Shown piece by piece: positions 41,301-50,150 of a DNA stretch of 64,000 nucleotides. This stretch comes from Tomocerus qinae (taxonomy: Eukaryota > Arthropoda > Collembola > Entomobryomorpha > Tomoceridae). The stretch spans positions 26,495,930 to 26,559,929 of the forward strand of contig CM034549.1 of the NCBI GenBank assembly GCA_020055645.1, in the 5' to 3' direction. The notes beneath the pieces were generated by a model. That model ran no database searches and had not been told where the DNA came from. It worked only from the letters and a program-made list of their open reading frames with translations. Positions within the stretch are counted from its first letter, which is position 1. Each line of letters opens with the position of its first letter. The position numbers and the translations under genes were made by a program.

Positions 41301-44300
41301 AACCGTTGGACTTTCAAATTCGGCTCGGAATATTTACTATAAAGAAGAGGCACACTGTAAAACTGTTTGTCCTCTTCCGGAATTGAAATTTGACTTGTTT
41401 TTCTAATCTTTCTTTATCTATTGATAGATTGAATTATTATAATAATTATTCCGTGACTAAATGCTTGTGCTCCGCTTGCCAACTTTTTATTTTGTAGATT
41501 TATTAACTGAGTTAGCTAGAATTTGATTTGCCAAAATCTGTCGAATGAGTTTGTTTCTTTGTTACGCACTTTAATTGTTGCCAAATCTAGATGTTGCCTT
41601 GTTTTTTAGTGTTCCAAAAGCATTATGCTGTTATGCTCTGTGTTACTATCCCCTTCTTTGCATTAAGTTCGGAGAAAGTAAGTGTTGGGATGCTTTCTTT
41701 GTTGTTTTGTGGCCTGAGATACTGTACGTTATTTTTGGATGGAATGATGAGCCTTGCGTTGACTTTGTCACTATCACAATGTTGAGATTGGGAAATGATT
41801 TTCATAAGCGATTTGATGTTAAATTTTTATTATCCAACCAGCGAGTTGTTATCGTCTGTCCACTCCACTGAACTCTGTCGGGTTGGAGATAGACGATTTG
41901 CAGAGTATACTTATATCTGTGTCCGAAACCGAATGAGCCTTTTGCTAATGGTGGATTGGATAGATTCTTTTATGTGGATTGGATTCGATTTGGAATTTGG
42001 ATGTGGGTGATGGTGATGAGTGATGATCGTTCAGTCTGTCTAGTTATTTAATATACGTATTTGATATGACTTTTGCTCAGTTGATTGAATTGAATTTTAT
42101 ATTTTCTATCTTTTATTCTTTTCTTCCAATGGGGTGGGAAAACTCCTTCTCGTATACGGCAAACATACTCATTAATATATTTATTATACATATATCATAT
42201 AACTTTTGTCACAGATGATTCTACGTACGGCTCTTCATGAGTTAGTAGATTAGAATTTAGACGCAGACACATTCCCTTGCCACTTTTAGTAATTCTATCA
42301 ATTTTTTAGGGGATCTGTTCGATATGTTACTTCCCATGCTCTCCATTTATCAAGAATATGTTCGCAATCATCACTATTCACTTCAGGTAACATCAAACTT
42401 AGAATTTTCACTCAAAATCTACTACCAAATTACCCTTAACATGTACTACTTACATATATGTGTTTGCCATATCATTACAATTGGGGTATTTAGATACAGA
42501 TTTAATAATTGAAGTAAATACTTTTTATTTGTACTTGGTCTCTTATCGTCGGTTATAATGTGACAATTTTCGGTTTTGATTGAAATAGTTCCATAAAATA
42601 ATGTAGAAAAATTCGAATTTGTCCATAGTGAAAGACAACTTTCTCCAAGTAATGAAATATTGCTTTCTCGATTTTATAATAATTTATCAAATCTATTTAT
42701 ATAGTAAAAAGTCTAGTAATAAGGAACCGGATACTATTTATAACAATAGAAAGTGGGACAAGATTCTTCGTTATACTATCGTTGAAAAAGGATTTTGTAG
42801 AAAGTTGTTTTTGAGGTCATAGGTAGATTTTCCATGAAATAATGCCTATGCCCGTTCTTAAAGGTACTAACTGAATGTAAACAACATCCCGCCTTCGCAT
42901 CGATACTAAGTCGTTTAGAAAACAAACCCGCTTGCCAAGGAAGGTCCCTGGAAACATTTCTTACGTATCCAATGCATCAGGTAAGGTTTTATTATAGTAT
43001 TTAGGAGTAGTTGCACTTAAATTGTGAAGTGGTAGTACGTGCCAAATAAGACTTGAAGTAATTTTGCGTAATGATGTTGTTTAAAAGATTCCCCGTTATA
43101 TTATAACACTGCACGAGCTTCTTGCCCATACTCCCTATGACCATGTAGAAAGGAAGTCGTTGGAGACAGCTCGAACGCAGCTAGAAGAGTTGTCGCGGCA
43201 AATGCATGACGAAGTGAGTGAAACAGAAAATCTTCGCAAAAATCTTGCGATAGAACGGATGATAGTAGAAGGTTGCGATATTTTGCTGGATGTGAATCAA
43301 GTTTTTGTTCGTCAAGGCTCCCTGATTCATTTGATAGACAGCGGAAAGAAGAGTCGTACGCGAATTCTGAAAGCGGAAAAAGAAGCTGTTCGTCAAGCGT
43401 TCCTTTTTTCAAATCACTTAATCCTGACCACAAGAGCTGCAAACGGAAGACTTCATCTGGTCCCGACTGTAGGTAGAATTCCGTTAGCAGATACTAGTTT
43501 AATAGAAGATCCTTCTGATGGTGGAGATTATGAACCAACTGATGACGTATCAATTTCTTCTCAATCAAGTTATTCAGACTCAAGCAATTCTCAGCTTATT
43601 AAAAAAAGTGCCGAAATGCCTCACGGAGGAATGGATTTTAAAATAGTTCTTGATACTAAAAACGGCCCGCTCACAATTCACCTTGTAGCTCCATCGGCTC
43701 AAGAGAAACATGCTTGGATATCTGATATTTCCCAGTGCATGGACAATGTTCACTTTAATGATTTACTACATGGGTCTGACTCTGCTTCGGTAGCAGTACC
43801 TCACAGCGTTCGCACAGATCCGAAATTATTTAAAGATGATGTAGACATTAGATTCTCAAGGACATTAAATAGCTGTAAAGTGCCTCAAATTAGGTACGCA
43901 ACTCCTAAGAGGCTTTTGGAGAGATTGACAGATCTGAGATTTCTCTCTATCGATTTCCTCAACACGTTTCTTTTGACGTACCGAGTGTTCACTGACTCAG
44001 TCACTGTTTTAGAAGCTCTGAAAAAAGTTTATTACAATGCCGAACCTCTAGACTCTACAGGAGAATAGTAAGTTTTCGTGTTCAAGCACAATAGTAGTAG
44101 TCTTGATCCAGGTATGATTACATTTTCAAACAAAATTATAATTACTTTATAGCGTGGACGGAATTGTTCCTGAGAGTGAGGCAAGATTAGATGTGGAAGG
44201 ATATAGAAGAATTTCAACTACATCCACCGTATCTGGATATGGGACGGAGAGTGAAAGAGATCCAAATCATATGTATGACAGCAGAGGACCGCATTGGAGA

Positions 44301-46457
44301 TGGAGTTTTAGAAAAAGTCAGTACTTCCATAAACCCGCATTTGTTTGCCTTTAATTTGTTTCTATTCACGAGTTCCATCTCAACTTTAATTGTTACTATT
44401 TACATTGTACACCTGGAAATCCTGCAATTCTGTTAACTCTTTGTAGTGGAAGAGCAATCGAGCAGCTCTCATTTAACGGCACCCGTCAGCCCACCAGCTA
44501 GAAAGAAATCAGTCACCTTGAAAGTGGATGAAATCGGAGGAAACTTTCTAGCACCACCTGGGGCCGTTGGAACTTCGTGCAGTAGCGAAACGCTTACGGA
44601 ACAGGTTGCAAAAATATTTAATCACCCAATCTAATGGCATGTTGCATACTCCCTTATTTTGAAATTATTTTTATCTAGAAATCATCTAAGAAAAGGCATG
44701 GCAGTGTTACGTCAGAAGCATCGGAAGCATCAGAATCTGAAGAAGAGCCAGAACCCAGAAAGCTTAGCCTTGCCGAACCTTTAGGTTCTAATAACTGTAA
44801 GTGTAAATCACCGAAAAAGTTCTTATCTCTCCGATTTCTGAACAAATTGAATTAATTATTTTGTTTAGCTCCAGCACAGATACGGAAAGCTTCTTCCACG
44901 TCAATTTATGCTGCAATCCTACAAAGACGTGCTTCAAAGCAACGTCCCTCATTTGTCGAATCGGAGATGGGTGCAAGTTCCACTCCTCGCTCATCCTTTC
45001 AAACCCATGGTTCGGAATCACCACAAATGAGCAGCAAGGCAGGAGTCGTTGTTACAAGTTCCAGACAGTCCCAAAGAAGATCAAGCAGTGCCTCGGCAGC
45101 TGCAGCCTTTGCAATTGCTACTGCAGGTTCTACTAACTCTCGTATTCCTGGACAAACGGAAATTGTTGTTCCCGAAAATGAAGAGCTAAAATTTGTACGG
45201 CCAAGAAAGGAAAGTGTGCTCTCTAGTGCCGCTACCATGAGAGTTTTATCTGTCCTTCGGCATTGGGTAGCAAAGCACTCCCAGGATTTCGAGGATGTCA
45301 AATTGAGAAATCTGAGCGTATCGTTTCTTGAAGACATTCTGTGTTCCCCAGCACTATTGCCTGCAGAAAATAAAGCAGCTTCACAATTGCTCAGATTACT
45401 CACTAGGGACGAACCCAAAAAGGTTGATCTGCAACTACTTCTTAGTCCTTCACAGGTAAGCTAATGGTCTCCATCATTTTCTTTCTCAATTCCTTCATGA
45501 ATCAACTACCCAATTAATATGTCTCTGCTTTCTAGACTAAGGAAACTGTTGAATCATTATCAGCACTGGAAATCGCTGAGCAAATGACTTACTTAGATCA
45601 TCAAATATTCGTCGCTATTCGCTCAGAGTAATTTTCAATTTATTTTTTTTAATTGCAAATGTAATTTAATTGTTACTCGCTTGCCTAATTGAAATTGTAT
45701 TTTTTGTACCGAAGGGAGTTTCTTGGACAAGCTTGGACGAAAGAAAACAAGGATGTACGAGCTCCTCACATAATATTAATGACACGTCGATTCAATGATG
45801 TTAGTCGTTTAGTAGTCTCCGAGATAATTCGCCAGCCTTCACAAGCAGCAAGACTCCAGACTATGGAAAAATGGACCGCTGTCGGGGATATTTGCAGAGT
45901 CCTTCATAATTTCAACGGAGTTTTACAGATATGTGCTGCTTTTACAAATTCTGCAGTGTACAGACTCAAGAAAACGAATGAAAAATTGTCTAAAACAGTA
46001 AGTTCTATGTCTTATTCTTACAAATCTATTTATTATGCAATCAAGAAATTAAATGGCAATTAATTAATATTAGACAAGAGGCACTTTGGACAGACTTCAA
46101 AGTTTAGTTGGTGGAGATGGAAGATTCCGAGGATTACGTGAAGCATTGCATAGAGTCGATCCACCAGGAATCCCATACTTGGGTATGTACCTGAGTGACT
46201 TGACATTTATTGAAGAAGGAACTCCTAATTTCACGCCGGAGGGACTCTTGAATTTCGCAAAAATGAGAATGGTGGCTCATGTCATCCGTGAAATTCGTCA
46301 TTTTCAGCAAACGCCATACAAAATTGAGCACATCACGAAAGCATCAAATTATTTAAGGGACCCTTCTCTGTTGCTGGATGATGATCAACTCTACAAGCTT
46401 AGTCTAATGATCGAACCGAAGCAAGGAAGGTTAAATTCTCAATCTTCAGCTAATTAA
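26156..46457 (+). CDS. RASGRF: Ras-GRF family guanine-nucleotide exchange factor, whole gene (17 coding exons)
   Basis: Seen: hand-spliced from 17 exons (listed separately), total 3909 nt, 1302 residues; vertebrate RASGRF1/2 are about 1240-1270. Domain order: PH1 about 30-123, coiled coil 126-175, IQ motif 203-220 ([11 protein letters not shown]), DH about 241-425, PH2 about 456-601, RasGEF N-terminal (REM) domain about 635-705, low-complexity linker about 708-1050 with the conserved AFAIATAG segment near 935, CDC25 catalytic domain about 1058-1296. Known for the family: the CDC25 domain loads GTP on Ras, the DH-PH module acts on Rac, and the IQ motif binds calcium/calmodulin, coupling calcium to Ras at the membrane. 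Start: the first ATG after an in-frame TAA at 26087, with A at -3; ATGs at 26165 and 26180 (aligning with the vertebrate start) are alternatives. Introns total about 16 kb, mostly 5'. All exon phases agree. There is no frameshift, so the gene looks intact. A single RASGRF1/2-type gene is inferred. Confidence 0.95.
26324..28163 (+). other. RasGRF intron 1 (1840 bp)
   Basis: GTAATT to CTTCTAG. Only short chance-like ORFs inside. Confidence 0.85.
28164..28265 (+). CDS. RASGRF: RasGRF exon 2 (PH1)
   Basis: Encodes residues 57-90, beginning NLLFYFET and containing [11 protein letters not shown], the middle strands of the first PH domain. The acceptor is CCTTCTAG and the donor is CAT|GTAAGA, both in phase 0. 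Confidence 0.92.
28266..32699 (+). other. RasGRF intron 2 (4434 bp)
   Basis: GTAAGA to GATGCAG. The last 500 bp (about 32170-32600) has a strand strongly enriched in GTGA/GTAG motifs and poor in C. No exon recognised inside. Confidence 0.85.
32700..32806 (+). CDS. RASGRF: RasGRF exon 3 (end of PH1)
   Basis: Residues 91-126. It begins [11 protein letters not shown] and carries the C-terminal helix of the PH domain with its invariant Trp ([11 protein letters not shown]). The acceptor is GGATGCAG and the donor is CAAG|GTACAT in phase 2. Confidence 0.92.
32938..32966 (+). repeat. (TAC)n/(TACT)n microsatellite in RasGRF intron 3
   Basis: TACTACTACTAC grading into CATACTTACTTACTAC. Confidence 0.8.
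33009..33021 (+). repeat. (GA)n run in RasGRF intron 3
   Basis: Six GA units. Confidence 0.8.
33344..33404 (+). CDS. RASGRF: RasGRF exon 4 (start of coiled coil; GC donor)
   Basis: Residues 126-146, ending [12 protein letters not shown], matching the vertebrate [12 protein letters not shown]. The 3' splice donor is CAG|GCAAGA rather than GT. Reading on gives a stop five codons later, and no GT gives the right frame, so a GC-AG intron is the only fit. Confidence 0.9.
33710..33796 (+). CDS. RASGRF: RasGRF exon 5 (coiled coil)
   Basis: Residues 147-175, starting IVESEKTAK (vertebrate IVETEKTVAK). This is a charged helical segment linking PH1 to the IQ motif. Acceptor AATTAG, donor GAG|GTAACT, phase 0. 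Confidence 0.92.
34547..34740 (+). CDS. RASGRF: RasGRF exon 6 (IQ motif)
   Basis: Residues 176-240. It contains the calmodulin-binding IQ motif [16 protein letters not shown] followed by [11 protein letters not shown], both nearly identical to vertebrate RASGRF. The first 25 residues are diverged and Gly/Thr-rich. Acceptor GCTCTAG, donor ACAG|GTAAAT, phase 2. Confidence 0.93.
38841..38848 (+). promoter_or_regulatory. TATA-like box inside RasGRF intron 6
   Basis: TATAAAAG, followed 16-30 nt later by initiator-like ACAGTTAG and GTTAGTTAG. It precedes the 71-codon ORF at 38918 and could drive it or an internal RasGRF transcript. Confidence 0.25.
38918..39133 (+). CDS. Possible small nested gene in RasGRF intron 6 (71 aa ORF)
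   Basis: An intronless ORF starting [12 protein letters not shown] and ending SLPLVDQA. It is acidic and hydrophobic, and less Lys/Asn/Phe-biased than the chance ORFs around it. The ATG has A at -3, and a TATAAAAG sits 77 nt upstream of it. I recognise no family. It could be chance, an alternative RasGRF exon, or a nested gene. Confidence 0.25.
   Translation: MLTSSSCLGESVKFDGRIMKYAWLVENKSLNLVYLEEEVVLVSKMSLESHFEEGLPANVASSESLPLVDQA
40911..41140 (+). CDS. RASGRF: RasGRF exon 7 (DH domain, first part)
   Basis: Residues 240-317, containing [10 protein letters not shown] and then [11 protein letters not shown] and [11 protein letters not shown], the first conserved helices of the Dbl-homology (Rac/Rho GEF) domain. 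The acceptor is TTTTGCAG and the donor is TTAG|GTATAG in phase 1. It follows the largest intron (6170 bp). Confidence 0.93.
41141..42309 (+). other. RasGRF intron 7 (1169 bp)
   Basis: GTATAG to TTTTTTAG. Several overlapping ORFs near 41575-42010 are Cys/Phe/Leu-rich and look like chance. Confidence 0.85.
42310..42386 (+). CDS. RASGRF: RasGRF exon 8 (DH)
   Basis: Residues 317-342, [20 protein letters not shown] and onward, matching vertebrate DLFDILLPMLNIYQEFVRN. Acceptor TTTTTTAG, donor CAG|GTAACA, phase 0. Confidence 0.93.
42864..42980 (+). CDS. RASGRF: RasGRF exon 9 (DH)
   Basis: Residues 343-381, beginning [11 protein letters not shown] and ending [11 protein letters not shown] (vertebrate [11 protein letters not shown]). 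The acceptor TTAAAG has only a weak pyrimidine tract. Donor CAG|GTAAGG, phase 0. Confidence 0.9.
43088..44067 (+). CDS. RASGRF: RasGRF exon 10 (end of DH, PH2, REM domain)
   Basis: The largest exon, 980 nt, residues 382-708. It starts [16 protein letters not shown] (end of DH), covers the second PH domain with its Trp ([13 protein letters not shown]), and ends in the RasGEF N-terminal domain ([20 protein letters not shown]). A Ser/Asp-rich loop at about 526-558 interrupts PH2. The donor is ATA|GTAAGT in phase 2. Vertebrate genes spread this region over several exons, so it may have been fused or lost introns (inference). Confidence 0.95.
44153..44316 (+). CDS. RASGRF: RasGRF exon 11 (linker)
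   Basis: Residues 708-763, a Ser/Arg-rich linker after the REM domain ([16 protein letters not shown]), not conserved in sequence with vertebrates. Acceptor CTTTATAG, donor AAAA|GTCAGT. Phases on both sides match the neighbouring exons, which is the main support. Confidence 0.75.
44447..44604 (+). CDS. RASGRF: RasGRF exon 12 (linker)
   Basis: Residues 763-815, beginning [10 protein letters not shown] (the Met codon spans the junction) and ending SETLTEQ. Acceptor CTTTGTAG. The donor CAG|GTTGCA is weak but is the one that keeps the frame into exon 13. Confidence 0.75.
44679..44796 (+). CDS. RASGRF: RasGRF exon 13 (linker)
   Basis: Residues 816-855, with a basic start (KSSKKRHG) followed by an acidic run (ESEEEPEP). 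Acceptor TTATCTAG, donor AACT|GTAAGT in phase 1. It lies between introns of 74 and 72 bp. Confidence 0.8.
44869..45455 (+). CDS. RASGRF: RasGRF exon 14 (linker to start of the CDC25 region)
   Basis: Residues 855-1050. It contains [18 protein letters not shown] at about 925-942, matching the vertebrate [12 protein letters not shown] element, then [19 protein letters not shown] (vertebrate NRVLNVLRHWVSKHSQDFE). Acceptor TTGTTTAG, donor CACAG|GTAAGC, phase 0. Confidence 0.93.
45536..45627 (+). CDS. RASGRF: RasGRF exon 15 (CDC25)
   Basis: Residues 1051-1081. [17 protein letters not shown] opens the CDC25 catalytic domain. Acceptor CTTTCTAG, donor CAGA|GTAATT, phase 2. Confidence 0.94.
45715..45997 (+). 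CDS. RASGRF: RasGRF exon 16 (CDC25 core)
   Basis: Residues 1081-1175, [10 protein letters not shown] through [20 protein letters not shown] (about 1131-1150), the most conserved Ras-contacting block of the exchange domain. Acceptor CCGAAG, donor ACA|GTAAGT, phase 0. Confidence 0.95.
46074..46457 (+). CDS. RASGRF: RasGRF exon 17 (end of CDC25, stop)
   Basis: Residues 1176-1302 and the TAA stop. It contains [20 protein letters not shown] (about 1207-1226) and [19 protein letters not shown], the helical hairpin that opens the Ras nucleotide pocket in this family. It ends SQSSAN. The acceptor is AATATTAG. Confidence 0.95.
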   Translation, partial: TRGTLDRLQSLVGGDGRFRGLREALHRVDPPGIPYLGMYLSDLTFIEEGTPNFTPEGLLNFAKMRMVAHVIREIRHFQQTPYKIEHITKASNYLRDPSLLLDDDQLYKLSLMIEPKQGRLNSQSSAN

Positions 46458-46501
46458 ATTCACGTACTTTGTTACTCCGGGTATGTTGAACTTTGACCTC
46501 A

Positions 46502-46597
46502 AATAAATTACCAGTGTTCTTTGAATAATACAATTATGTAGAAATGAAATGTACTGAAATTAGAATATAAATCATATATATTATGCTATATAATAAA
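46502..46597 (+). terminator. RasGRF polyadenylation signals
   Basis: Two AATAAA hexamers follow the RasGRF stop, at 46502-46507 (about 45 nt downstream) and 46592-46597 (about 135 nt downstream). Either could direct 3' end formation. The assignment rests only on the hexamer and its position. Confidence 0.55.
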
Positions 46598-49313
46598 GAA
46601 ATCATGATCTGAAGACTGGCTCTCGAGCCTGAAGTACACAACCCAAATAATAACCAGCAAATAAAAAATATAGTGATGAAAAATGAAAATAGTCAACTTA
46701 AATCCCAATATACGTACACAAACAATAGTAGTTACAGATTTAATGGGTTAAAATATTTATTTTTAGTCTTTCGTGCAGTATGCTAATCGATATTCTATAG
46801 TACATCTGTAAATTAGTATTAAAATATAGATGATATATGTTATATAGTTTAAATCTCAGAATATAATTTGTTAAATCGAGATGGAAAGTTAATGTAGTTA
46901 TAAAGTCATCATGAGAAATTAATGTAATAATTAGCTAATCTAATAAAGAAATGTCAATTTTAGTATTAACTAGGTTAGTTAACGTATTAAATCTCACCAT
47001 TTTCAATTAGCCTATGCCACCCACCAATCCACACACTGTATTACAAGTCAATCAATCAATGTAACACAATCTTGTCTGTAATCCATGTATTCTCAATGTG
47101 ATATATCACTAATGCATATACCAATATACCCTACCATATGTCAAATCTATTTAAAATTGAAATAAAAACATTTCCTACCCTATTTAATGCACTCCTAAAA
47201 CTAAACTGTCCTGATAATAGCTTTACCTCACTCATCCACCAAATTCTGTCATAATTATACCATTTTTGTCTTATTAAACAGAATCTACATGTATTTGCTG
47301 TGTATAAATAGTTTTTTGTTAAAATTCAATTAAAATCTATAAAAATAACCCTGTATTTATAATTTTTTGATGATTATAACGATTGCATTAAATGGATCTG
47401 GATGTATTTCTTTCCTTTGCATTCCTAAATTGAATCACAATCTAATCTAGCGAGCTAACAGAGTCACAAAATGTGTCTATATCATTCCAATGAATTATGC
47501 GTGGGTAATTGGTTGTGCACTGGGTATGTAAATACTAATAAATATACCTTACTTAAACTATAATCATGTAGTAAATAGTTGGGTAGCCAAATTTGTAAAT
47601 TACTCTGTAATAAATGTAAACATTAGATTAGTATCAGAAATCACAGTCATAATAATATAAATATAATGCTTGCTTGTTTAGTTGTTGTTCATGAAAATGT
47701 AAAACTATACTCTGGTGCTCGTAACTATTCTCATAAGTAGATGAATTAGTAGCTCGGCTTAAAATGTGCACTTTGTATTGGGAACTTTCACCTGTGTGTC
47801 TTCTTTTTGTTTCTACTTCCTTTCTACATTTGAAATGAAGATTCTATATTCACTTCCATAGGCCTATCCTACTCTACTATTTCCAGAATTATTTTAAATT
47901 AATAATTGTGTAATGCAATGTGATTCTCCTTGTGAAGACACTTCCACTGAATCTTAACATGACTGTATATCATCGTACTATTATATACAACTATCACTAA
48001 CTTAAAATAATATCAATCTCTATCCGTATAATCTAATGTATATTATTGATAAATCTAGAAAGTTTATACCAAGTAAACTAGTGGACTTACACGTAATCAC
48101 TGTTACTTAAATACTAAACTTAACACGTACCTGTCTTTCCAAACGCATATTTCGTGATGATAAAATTGATTTATTTTGAACTGAGTGTTTATTGAAGTAT
48201 GTCAAATGAGCATAGGTATATGTTAAGTGTGGATATGCAACTGAATGTCAACTATAATTATATCGCCCCATAATAGACAGAAATAAATGACATCTGAATA
48301 TTGAATGTACCCAATCAACAAACTCTCGTTTCACTAAAAGAAGAATTTATTTTAATTTATTTATTCCTAATCTCTATCGAATTTAGTTCCAAATGTGTCA
48401 AAAATGACCATAAATAATCAAGAAATATATCACTGAAGGTCCAGGATATTTAAACTGGACAAATTAATCCATCTAAATCGTCTAAGCTTGATCGTATACT
48501 CATTGATGAGAAAATATGCAAAAATAGCATGTCGGAAATGTCTACTTAGGTATTTAGGACTATTGCTCAATTCTTGCTTATGCTAAGTTTGGCCATGTTC
48601 ATTTAATCCACCTGTGAATGGAAGACCTTACTAGGAAACAGGAAGGAAGGTTAGGGCTAATGTCATTTGAAGTAGCCACGAGAGACAGCTATTTATTACT
48701 CCACATCTAAGGATTCTTTCATCATGTGCCAAAAATTAAATAAAAATGAAATGTGAATTGTCTAAAGGTTAAGGAATCGCATGTCCACATAAAAACAGTC
48801 TGTATAATTTTGGAATGATAGCAATTAAGGCATTAGGCATGGAGGACACAATTTAAATCCTATTAAAAAGACAGAAACGAATGGTTCTTCCTTGTCAGCA
48901 GACTTGACCAGTTGTATTTCAATGTTTTCTGCTTTTGCTTAATATTCTGATATTTCGGGTTGAAACTGTAACATAAACAGTTACATTAGCCATTGTAGCA
49001 GACGTTAACTCAATTATCTACTTACAATCTGTCACGAGGAAACCTTTCATGTTGTAATCTTGACTTTTTCTAGCCACAGCCACGGAAAAATTTGCTGATT
49101 CTGACTTACGAACATCCATACAAAAATTATTTATATTAATTTTAATGCATTGTGTGTCGTCACAGATATGTTTGCATACTTTTTTTAGTTCTTGATACAC
49201 TATTGGTATATAAATAATATATAATCTCTGTTACTTTTTAATTCCCAATGTCTCATGCAACTTTGTAAATCCAGGTGGGAATAAGTACCTAACTGCCGAC
49301 TCATTTTCATTCC
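46598..49313. other. Intergenic between RasGRF and the secreted-protein gene
   Basis: Very AT-rich. No ORF or RNA gene supported. Confidence 0.55.
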
Positions 49314-49322
49314 TATATAAAG
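49314..49322 (+). promoter_or_regulatory. TATA box of the secreted-protein gene
   Basis: TATATAAAG lies about 155 nt upstream of the ATG at 49469. A transcription start about 30 nt downstream, near 49345, would give a 5' leader of about 120 nt. Sequence match and position only. Confidence 0.55.
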
Positions 49323-49468
49323 CAAAACAATTTTTAGAAAATACCATTCAAACAACTGAGACCAAATAGAAAGGGCAGGATAACTCTTTCAACTTTTCTC
49401 TGACTAAGCCACTGAAAACGAAAAGCATTTTTTAACTTCTCTACAAAAATAGCTACTTAAAATATAAA

Positions 49469-49847
49469 ATGAGTTTCAATAGCATTCTGCTACTTGGGAT
49501 TGCCCTAATATTTTTTCAGCAAGCTTTATGTGACCATCGAGATAATTTTATTGAATTGAAACTCACGCCTGTAGAATCGGACACGGAGAAAGTGAATTTA
49601 GAATGGGAACCTAAAAGACCTAGTGAACAAAGTCTACCTGTAGTATTGAACACTTGTAAATTGCAATTAAACTCAACTTCCAAACTGGACGAGAGCAAAA
49701 TCAAATCCGATGATCTATATATCTCCGTTAACTTTAAATACCTCAGTGCGACTGATCTGGAACCAGCTTCTGACTACAAAATTCAACTAATCTGCAATGG
49801 AACTAAAGACACAATCTGGAGTTCGGATATTCTTTCATTCACCACAG
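49469..49847 (+). CDS. Secreted FN3-like protein, exon 1
   Basis: Signal peptide plus the FN3-like body, residues 1-127. Start at ATG 49469 (AAAATGAGT, A at -3). Without splicing, the frame would run on into the intron and stop after 158 codons. The clean GT-AG fit with frame continuity favours splicing. Confidence 0.8.
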
Positions 49848-50150
49848 GTAAACTATTTTTATACTTTATTCTTAGTAAATTCCATGATAAACTAGTATCT
49901 GATACTAGTATCAAAATTAAAGTATTTCCCCAAAATAAATTTTAATTTGACATTTTTTGTTGCAGGAGGAAATGTAACTGTTGGGAAGCCAAGCATGAGG
50001 GAATATCTGTTAGCATCGATGGGGAAAGTCAAATCGTCATTTAACACACATCTATCGCTGAGTCGAGATCAGCTCATCAAGAACATCGCAAAACTTAAGT
50101 CTGAACTGATGGAATGGAAACAGAAAATGCCTCTTTTTCGCCAACAGTAA
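49469..50150 (+). CDS. Small secreted protein with a fibronectin-III-like domain (2 exons)
   Basis: Exon 1 is 49469-49847 and exon 2 is 49966-50150 (118-bp intron, CACAG|GTAAAC to TTGCAG, phase 1), giving 187 residues. Seen: a signal peptide at 1-20 or 21 (hydrophobic LLLGIALIFF). Then about 100 residues with FN3 hallmarks: the strand-B Trp in LEWEP, the LEPASDYKIQL turn, and a closing SFTT. The C-terminal 55 residues are basic and probably helical (KNIAKLKSELMEWKQKM). Likely N-glycosylation sites are N68, N110 and N129. C63 and C109 could pair. I do not recognise an ortholog. Inference: an extracellular single-domain protein, perhaps a binding or receptor-like fragment. A TATA box lies about 155 nt upstream of the ATG. 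It runs in the same direction as RasGRF and converges on the MINDY4 gene. Confidence 0.8.
49966..50150 (+). CDS. Secreted FN3-like protein, exon 2
   Basis: Residues 127-187, GGNVTVGKPSMREYLL then a helical, Lys-rich tail ending PLFRQQ and TAA. The acceptor TTTTTTGTTGCAG has a good pyrimidine tract. Confidence 0.8.

Noticed and set aside
43101..43442. 113-codon - strand ORF
   Set aside because: Shadow of RasGRF exon 10; the + strand carries the conserved DH and PH sequence.
44999..45418. 139-codon - strand ORF
   Set aside because: Shadow of RasGRF exon 14 on the opposite strand.
49848..49945. Read-through version of the secreted protein ending at 49945
   Set aside because: The GT-AG splice restores a longer frame with a good acceptor, and the read-through tail is AT-derived; kept only as a possible isoform.
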